Source: Corythucha ciliata (taxonomy: Eukaryota > Arthropoda > Insecta > Hemiptera > Tingidae). Taken from it: a stretch of DNA of 64,000 nt. This document shows, piece after piece, positions 61,901-64,000 of the stretch. The position numbers and the translations under genes are program-made. The stretch is taken from contig CM075941.1 in NCBI GenBank assembly GCA_038030265.1, forward strand, positions 37,944,164 to 38,008,163, read 5' to 3'. The notes under the pieces were generated by a model. The model saw only the letters and a program-made list of their open reading frames with translations. It did no database searches and was not told where the DNA came from. Each line of letters begins with the position of its first letter. Within the stretch, counting starts at the first letter, position 1.

Positions 61901-62788
61901 ATTTCCAGTTAGGTGTACGACCGACCTACTTTTACTTTATCGTGAATTCTTAGGGAACTAAAAGCTTTAATGGAGCGGCGGCGGGGAACACACTCTTATT
62001 GCAATTACTATTTACTTCTATATAAATTGAATTACCCCGGAAATAGTCGCAACTATATGTTATTAATTAAATCGAATTATTCATATTATAAATTGCTGGC
62101 TTGATGAATGAGAATTTACATTCTAATCACTCGGTTGCTGACGGGATGACTAGAGAGGGAAAGGGTTGAAAGTAATAAATTATGCCGCGCTATTTTTATG
62201 GAAATGCCGTTTAAAAACAGTTGACAGGCGTTATCTTGAAACCCTCGACTGTTCCAAGTTCATTGTTTTTCTTTAAAAGACGAACGCGAATGTCCATTAA
62301 TTCTTTCGTTCGAAGCGCTAGTGTAATTCAAAACGTCATTTAAAAGTCACGTAGCCTCAAGATTTACATCTCGAGGAACATTATTGAGATTACAAGAAGC
62401 AGAAGGAATCTCGTATGGCTCGCATTAATTCAAGTGTTGTTTTTTTCCAAACCAATAAAAATTGTTCTTCGTACCTCTTTTTTCAAGAGGAGGAAGTTTA
62501 AATTACGCTTAATTTATCGTAAAAATCATTCGTAATTAATCGTTCATTTTCAGAAAGTACGCCAATTCTCCGCCTGGAATGGGTGAAAACTATTTACTGA
62601 GCGTCTTCCTCGGCGATATTATCGGCTCGCCGACCCTCTGTCGACAATTGGCGAAACGTGGGAGAAGCTGCGAGCAGTCGTCGCGGCCGTTTCCAATTTT
62701 ACCCTCGGCATCTTCCTACTACTCAAGTTTGCCCACATCTGTGCCGGCAGTGCCGTACCATCCTGTGTCAGTTCTTCTCAACAGCTAG
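37631..62788 (+). CDS. Small secreted cysteine protein, paralogue of gene 1 (gene 2, 3 exons)
   Basis: Exons are 37631-37793, 61189-61378 and 62554-62788 (588 nt, 195 aa). Splice sites are GTGGGT/TTTCACAG and GTGCGC/TTTTCAG, phases 1 and 2. Residues 1-18 form a signal peptide ([18 protein letters not shown]), followed by a second hydrophobic stretch (about 28-40). An RSRGKR motif (58-63) resembles a furin-type cleavage site. The conserved core has C91-x5-C97 (CIYERVC), [10 protein letters not shown] at 111-120, [18 protein letters not shown] at 130-147, and C157. The tail is Ser/Pro-rich. The C-x5-C pair and the phase 2 intron within an Arg codon 21 residues later match gene 1. The function is unknown. 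Intron 1 is 23.4 kb and almost wholly repeats. Exons 2 and 3 are firm; exon 1 is inferred from signal peptide, phase and the gene 1 layout. Confidence 0.82.
37794..39599. other. Gene 2 intron 1, 5' part, unassigned
   Basis: AT-rich sequence. I see no gene, array or mobile element here. Confidence 0.4.
39600..39950 (+). repeat. Short family B array (forward)
   Basis: About ten degenerate units with GAAATTGG, TTTTTGA and GCCAAA-like words at about 30 bp spacing. It ends in a 10-base G run (39938-39947). Confidence 0.6.
40020..40240. mobile_element. Possible DNA-transposon remnant
   Basis: A CG-rich segment with GTCCAATGTGAACGGCCC and CAAGAGTCGGACG words and related GAGTCGGC(G) and GCGTCTTTTTTCTC repeats at both sides. 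The composition resembles terminal regions of insect DNA elements, but inverted ends are not clean. Confidence 0.35.
40541..41090 (-). repeat. Family B array (reverse)
   Basis: The + strand repeats CCAATTTCGCGG-like units with TTTGGCTC and AAAAAC joints, about 30 bp apart. A run of 29 A lies at 40864-40892. Confidence 0.68.
41354..41495. mobile_element. MITE copy 1 with TA target site
   Basis: Terminal inverted repeats AGGCCCCTTTTACCCGAGTA and, inverted at the right end, GGCACCTTTTACACAGGTAA continue into AGTTTTTTG and TCAAA. TA flanks both ends. The inner part is non-coding. The second copy, in opposite orientation, is at 44587-44736. Confidence 0.82.
42099..42207. repeat. Perfect 24-bp inverted repeat with 61-base spacer
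   Basis: The left arm 42099-42122 and right arm 42184-42207 are exact reverse complements (core CAGAGTCAGTTTTTAAGTAT). The spacer is CG-rich compared with its surroundings. An 18-base T run lies just upstream (42065-42082). This may be a small foldback element. Confidence 0.8.
42210..42929. other. Unassigned intronic sequence
   Basis: Weak periodic words such as TTTGGCCATAAAACTG and CCTATACCG suggest a further decayed repeat tract, but no period could be established. No gene was seen. Confidence 0.3.
42930..43690 (-). repeat. Family B array (reverse)
   Basis: This is one of the clearest family B stretches. Units of 30-31 bp at 43290-43420 run CAATTTCACGGGTGTCGGAC then CTTCGAAAAAG. Frames stay open through parts of it only because of the repeat. 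Confidence 0.78.
44090..44400 (-). repeat. Short family B array (reverse)
   Basis: Degenerate units with CAATTTC and GGGTTTCGCTT words about 30 bp apart, ending near 44390. Confidence 0.5.
44587..44736. mobile_element. MITE copy 2 with TA target site
   Basis: This is the reverse complement of the element at 41354-41495 over nearly its whole length, including the inner GTTCAATCTGATCACAAGCA part. Ends GTCCCCTTTTACAC and GTAAAAGGGGCC are flanked by TA on both sides. Confidence 0.82.
44740..46532. other. Unassigned intronic sequence
   Basis: No gene or repeat family was recognised. Low-complexity runs include an A-rich stretch at 45537-45560 and a CTT-rich stretch at 45677-45722. Confidence 0.35.
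46533..46666. mobile_element. MITE-like inverted-repeat element
   Basis: The ends ATGACGATTTCC and (inverted) ATGGCGTTTTCC match, and inner words ACTACACAAGTGTAGTG versus ACACTAGTGTGGTG and CGTCCTCTCC versus GGAGAGGACG also mirror each other around a short centre near 46590. Confidence 0.72.
46667..47329. other. Unassigned intronic sequence
   Basis: AT-rich sequence with a short AC repeat near 46700. Nothing else was recognised. Confidence 0.35.
47330..47600 (+). repeat. Short family D tract
   Basis: Units of about 21-25 bp around AAACTGGCGATTTTACCCC. A palindromic insert lies within (47371-47438). Confidence 0.6.
47371..47438. repeat. Imperfect palindrome, possible small MITE
   Basis: GCCCATATTTATTATGAACG and, near the other end, CGTTCATAAATACGGGC are inverse copies around an AAGCTT centre. 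It interrupts the family D tract. Confidence 0.65.
47747..47980 (-). mobile_element. LINE C-terminal fragment
   Basis: A minus-strand open segment with [32 protein letters not shown] and [18 protein letters not shown]. The C-x-C, H and C spacing followed by an R-rich helix is the zinc-knuckle-like tail found after reverse transcriptase (and RNase H) in several non-LTR retrotransposons. Only the tail is present. It ends next to the tRNA-like repeat cluster. Confidence 0.72.
47999..48175. repeat. Partial copy of tRNA-flank repeat with 16-bp target duplication
   Basis: The segment 48015-48159 matches 48338-48452 (from the tRNA-like D-arm region outward) in direct orientation. It is flanked by identical TTAGATGGATATAATG copies at 47999-48014 and 48160-48175, which is the signature of a retroposed insertion. 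Confidence 0.75.
48283..48355 (-). tRNA. tRNA-Thr(GGT)-like sequence, left arm
   Basis: It folds as a 73-nt cloverleaf: D stem GCGC/GCGT, anticodon stem CTGGA/TCCAG with loop CTGGTAA (anticodon GGT), T stem GCGGG/CCCGC with loop TTCAAAT, and a T6 terminator soon after. The acceptor stem pairs at positions 2-7 with one G-U, but position 1-72 is G-G. Eukaryotes normally read ACC with an AGT (inosine) anticodon, so GGT is unexpected. It is either an unusual tRNA gene or, more likely, a tRNA-derived repeat. Confidence 0.55.
48470..48542 (+). tRNA. tRNA-Thr(GGT)-like sequence, right arm
   Basis: It is the inverted twin of the left-arm copy. It differs by an A in the T stem (GCGAG against CCCGC), which breaks one pair, so it is probably the less functional of the two. 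A T6 terminator follows. Confidence 0.5.
48626..48949. other. Unassigned sequence between tRNA palindrome and D array
   Basis: It contains a repeated CCCACGCGT(A/G)GG word (about 48787 and 48867) and AT-rich sequence. No gene was seen. Confidence 0.3.
48950..50060 (+). repeat. Degenerate 21-25-bp tandem array, family D
   Basis: Units vary around AAACTGACGATTTTACCCC. Examples run at 49185-49390 and 49800-50000. The period is shorter and looser than the 30-bp families, and the TTCGCGG core is mostly absent. Confidence 0.7.
50090..50460 (+). repeat. Short family B array (forward)
   Basis: Units with GCGAAAT, TTGGGTTTTT and GAGCCAAA-like words, about 30 bp apart. The array ends in a T-rich run at about 50454-50470. 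Confidence 0.6.
50580..51135 (+). repeat. Family F tandem array (CCAACCACAGCAAAGGT units)
   Basis: A purine/C-rich array with units of about 17 bp and larger variants, clearest at 50690-50830. It has almost no T on the + strand. It has no relation to the TTCGCGG families. Confidence 0.8.
51134..51637 (+). repeat. ~500-bp direct repeat, copy 1
   Basis: It runs from AACCACAGTAGAGCAAAG to GCAGGGGCGTAGGTA and matches 53031-53528 at high identity. Its first bases are also part of the family F array. No coding was recognised. Confidence 0.92.
51910..54250 (+). repeat. Degenerate ~30-bp tandem array, family A (forward)
   Basis: This is the largest family A array. The stretch 52310-52510 shows seven units of 29-31 bp in register (AAACGTTAATTC, a variable block, AAAATTGA). 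It is interrupted by the second copy of the 500-bp repeat (53031-53528) and by a 48-base A run (53640-53687). Confidence 0.82.
53031..53528 (+). repeat. ~500-bp direct repeat, copy 2, inside the A array
   Basis: It matches 51134-51637 from AACCACAGTAGAGC to GGGGCGTAGGTA with scattered base changes. Both borders fall abruptly in family A sequence, so this copy was inserted into the array. Confidence 0.92.
54251..56084. other. Mostly unassigned intronic sequence
   Basis: A few family B-like units occur at 54460-54580. An open frame on the minus strand at 55268-55053 is Arg/Lys- and Trp-rich but resembles no protein I know and is not called. A run of 43 T lies at 55916-55958. Confidence 0.35.
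56367..56745 (+). repeat. Two-copy tandem repeat with MITE in the first copy
   Basis: Two copies of a segment including AACATGTCAGGTGTTGAG, GGGGATCATGAAA, AAAGGCTCATTCGGCAAGCT and CTTCATTCGGCAA lie at 56367-56591 (interrupted) and 56651-56745. A spacer of about 60 bp separates them. Confidence 0.85.
56385..56516. mobile_element. MITE with preserved empty site
   Basis: A 132-bp insertion has inverted ends (GGGGCCTTATTCCGAGTTGT against, inverted, AGGGGCCCTGGTTAGAGTTG). The second copy of the host repeat keeps the uninterrupted ACATGTCAGGTGTTGAG (about 56664-56680), which fixes the borders. No clear target duplication is seen. Confidence 0.85.
57661..58539. other. Unassigned intronic sequence
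   Basis: It includes a 10-base G run (57741-57750) and 9-base G run (58531-58539). No gene or repeat family was recognised. Confidence 0.35.
58540..60681 (+). repeat. Degenerate ~31-bp tandem array, family C (copy 2)
   Basis: Same units as at 12640-14344. Landmarks recur in the same order: GGATATTCGGCCATG (58982), TATACGGCTATTCG (59561), AGCCCGGATTCCACGGTC (about 59767), and a CCCAGGTTCATGATCAC word (about 60535). Confidence 0.78.
60682..60920 (-). repeat. Reverse family A tract following C array
   Basis: TTTTCTCAATTT and AGCCGTGAAT-like words in reverse orientation at about 30 bp. It directly follows the C array, as at 14380-14560. Confidence 0.6.
61379..62553. other. Gene 2 intron 2
   Basis: A 1175-bp AT-rich intron with a GTGCGC donor and TTTTCAG acceptor. 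No repeat array or mobile element was seen, in contrast to intron 1. Confidence 0.65.
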
Positions 62789-63083
62789 TACTGTAGAATA
62801 GCGGTAATATGAGCAGATCCAGCTCCTTCACAATGAGTTGGTTGTTATTTTGTCAAAAACGTGCCAGAGGAATTGCTTTCGGATTCACGCCCCTAATATT
62901 CTAACTATTTATTCTTCACGAAAGGCCCTCAACGATAAAAATACGAAAAAGCACATTTTAATCTGGCTTTGAACTCAACTGCACCAGTAATCAGACAAAA
63001 CAAGTTAGGATCCAGTGGTTACCAACATTAGACTTTATATTATTGCTCTTGTATCTGGCGTGTGTTGAATTAATTCATCAGTT

Positions 63084-63089
63084 AATAAA
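63084..63089 (+). promoter_or_regulatory. Candidate poly(A) signal of gene 2 (proximal)
   Basis: AATAAA lies about 300 bp after the gene 2 stop codon. It is followed by T-rich sequence. Confidence 0.35.
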
Positions 63090-63323
63090 TGTGCCAGTGT
63101 ACCTTCATTCTATGACTGCATGTATAGTGTATTCGTCATTTTCTAGTCCAGATTAAGTATGTATAGAATAGATGTATTAAAAATAGTTTATTATTGTTGT
63201 CATAGGCAAAACATTGACAAGAATAATAATTAAAAGCTCGGATAGATTGGTGATTAATGAACTTATAGAGTTATGTGAGGCATCACATAGTTATAATTAT
63301 TGTTACAAATTTTAAATTTGAAA

Positions 63324-63329
63324 AATAAA
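63324..63329 (+). promoter_or_regulatory. Candidate poly(A) signal of gene 2 (distal)
   Basis: AATAAA is followed within 30 bases by a TGCGTGTTTTC stretch that fits a downstream GU-rich element, so it is the better of the two candidates. Confidence 0.45.
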
Positions 63330-63941
63330 CATTTTTAAATTAAATATCTGCGTGTTTTCAAATATAATTTTACCCGGCACTCATTTTCCCATTATTTTAC
63401 AAGGTGTGCCTTCAAAAATTAAAAGCGTCTATATTCGGCGGAATAACCTTGTTACGTTCTGTATCTTTCTGACCGATCAAAAGATGGATGAAATCGACGG
63501 TTTAATCGTGCAAAAGCTCACATAACAGAATTGGGCATTGTATGCTAATGAGTGAATGCATTTTTTCTTCTTTTTTTTCTAATATCCAGGCTTGAGGCTC
63601 CGCCATGTCCGCGACTTGATTTATGAAAAAACAAAAAACAAAAAAAAAACGCATTAGTGTTGTAGATTGAGGACGCAACAACGAGGAGAGCATGCCCCAA
63701 ATATTGTATGAGATGACTAGAACGCAAATGATTGATTTCCAGCTCAAATAAGTGATGATGACTAAATTGAAATTACTGTGTGGAACTTTAACGATTAGTC
63801 TATTTCGTTATACATATATTTCGAATGCTACCCCATCAATATACATTTTTTAATATTGTCCCCTTCAAAATACAAAACTCCTTTGGTTGATGTTGGTGCT
63901 ACACGAGATGTGGGTTGTTAGAACATGCAAAAAGCTGTAGC
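63330..63941. other. Gene 2 3' flank, unassigned
   Basis: AT-rich sequence with no recognised gene. A low-complexity A-rich tract lies at about 63626-63650. Confidence 0.35.
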
Positions 63942-63992
63942 CATAGAAGCCTACAATATATGTCTTTCCTCGTTGAGGTGCACTAAAAACGA
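63942..63992 (+). repeat. Diverged relative of the foldback element arm
   Basis: GCTGTAGCCATAGAAGCCTA followed by TGTCTTTCCTCGTTGAGGTGC matches, with changes, one arm plus loop of the insertion at 26324-26386 (arm CTGTAGCCGTAGGAGCCTAC, loop read on the other strand). It lies at the window edge, so its full extent is unknown. Confidence 0.7.
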
Positions 63993-64000
63993 ACCGGTTT

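Overview
The window is nuclear DNA of an arthropod, probably an insect, crustacean or springtail. The evidence is spliced genes with GT-AG introns, an RR-2 chitin-binding cuticle protein gene, two small secreted proteins that resemble the arthropod DM4/12 type, and a BEL/Pao retrotransposon. It is gene-poor and very repeat-rich. The species cannot be named from the sequence.

Four cellular genes are supported. Gene 1 (4145-20308, +, 3 exons, 154 aa) and gene 2 (37631-62788, +, 3 exons, 195 aa) encode small secreted cysteine proteins. They share intron phases (1, then 2 inside an Arg codon) and a C-x5-C pair just upstream of the second intron, so they look like diverged tandem paralogues. Inside the 14.7 kb first intron of gene 1, on the opposite strand, lies a compact 5-exon 1-acylglycerol-3-phosphate acyltransferase (17354-18555, 281 aa, all four catalytic blocks). 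Between the paralogues, on the minus strand, lies an RR-2 cuticle protein gene (32590-33112). It carries an apparent frameshift and an in-frame stop, so it is a pseudogene or contains assembly errors.

Mobile elements: a decayed BEL/Pao element (about 22155-27728) with an internal gag-protease deletion, several frameshifts, and a foldback insertion in its integrase; two non-LTR (LINE) 3' coding fragments (15732-16894 and 47747-47980, both minus); several short inverted-repeat elements of MITE type; and a palindromic pair of tRNA-Thr(GGT)-like sequences (48211-48614).

The most unusual part is the filler. About a third of the window is made of long, highly degenerate tandem arrays. Three families (A, B, C here) have periods of about 30-31 bp and share a core close to AATTTCGCGG with different flanks. 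A fourth (E) has the same period without the core. Families D (about 21-25 bp) and F (about 17 bp) differ. The arrays occur in both orientations, fill the giant introns of genes 1 and 2, and two family C arrays 46 kb apart keep the same order of landmark interruptions. Mono-G/C runs of 8-13 bases are scattered through and around these arrays.

Layout: 1-4.1 kb unassigned; 4.1-20.3 kb gene 1 with B, C and A arrays, a LINE fragment and nested AGPAT in intron 1; 20.3-22.1 kb unassigned; 22.1-27.7 kb BEL element; 28-31.6 kb A and B arrays; 32.6-33.1 kb cuticle gene; 34-37.2 kb B and A arrays; 37.6-62.8 kb gene 2, whose 23.4 kb intron 1 holds arrays of all the main types, MITEs, a LINE tail, the tRNA palindrome and a 0.5 kb duplication; 62.8-64 kb 3' flank.
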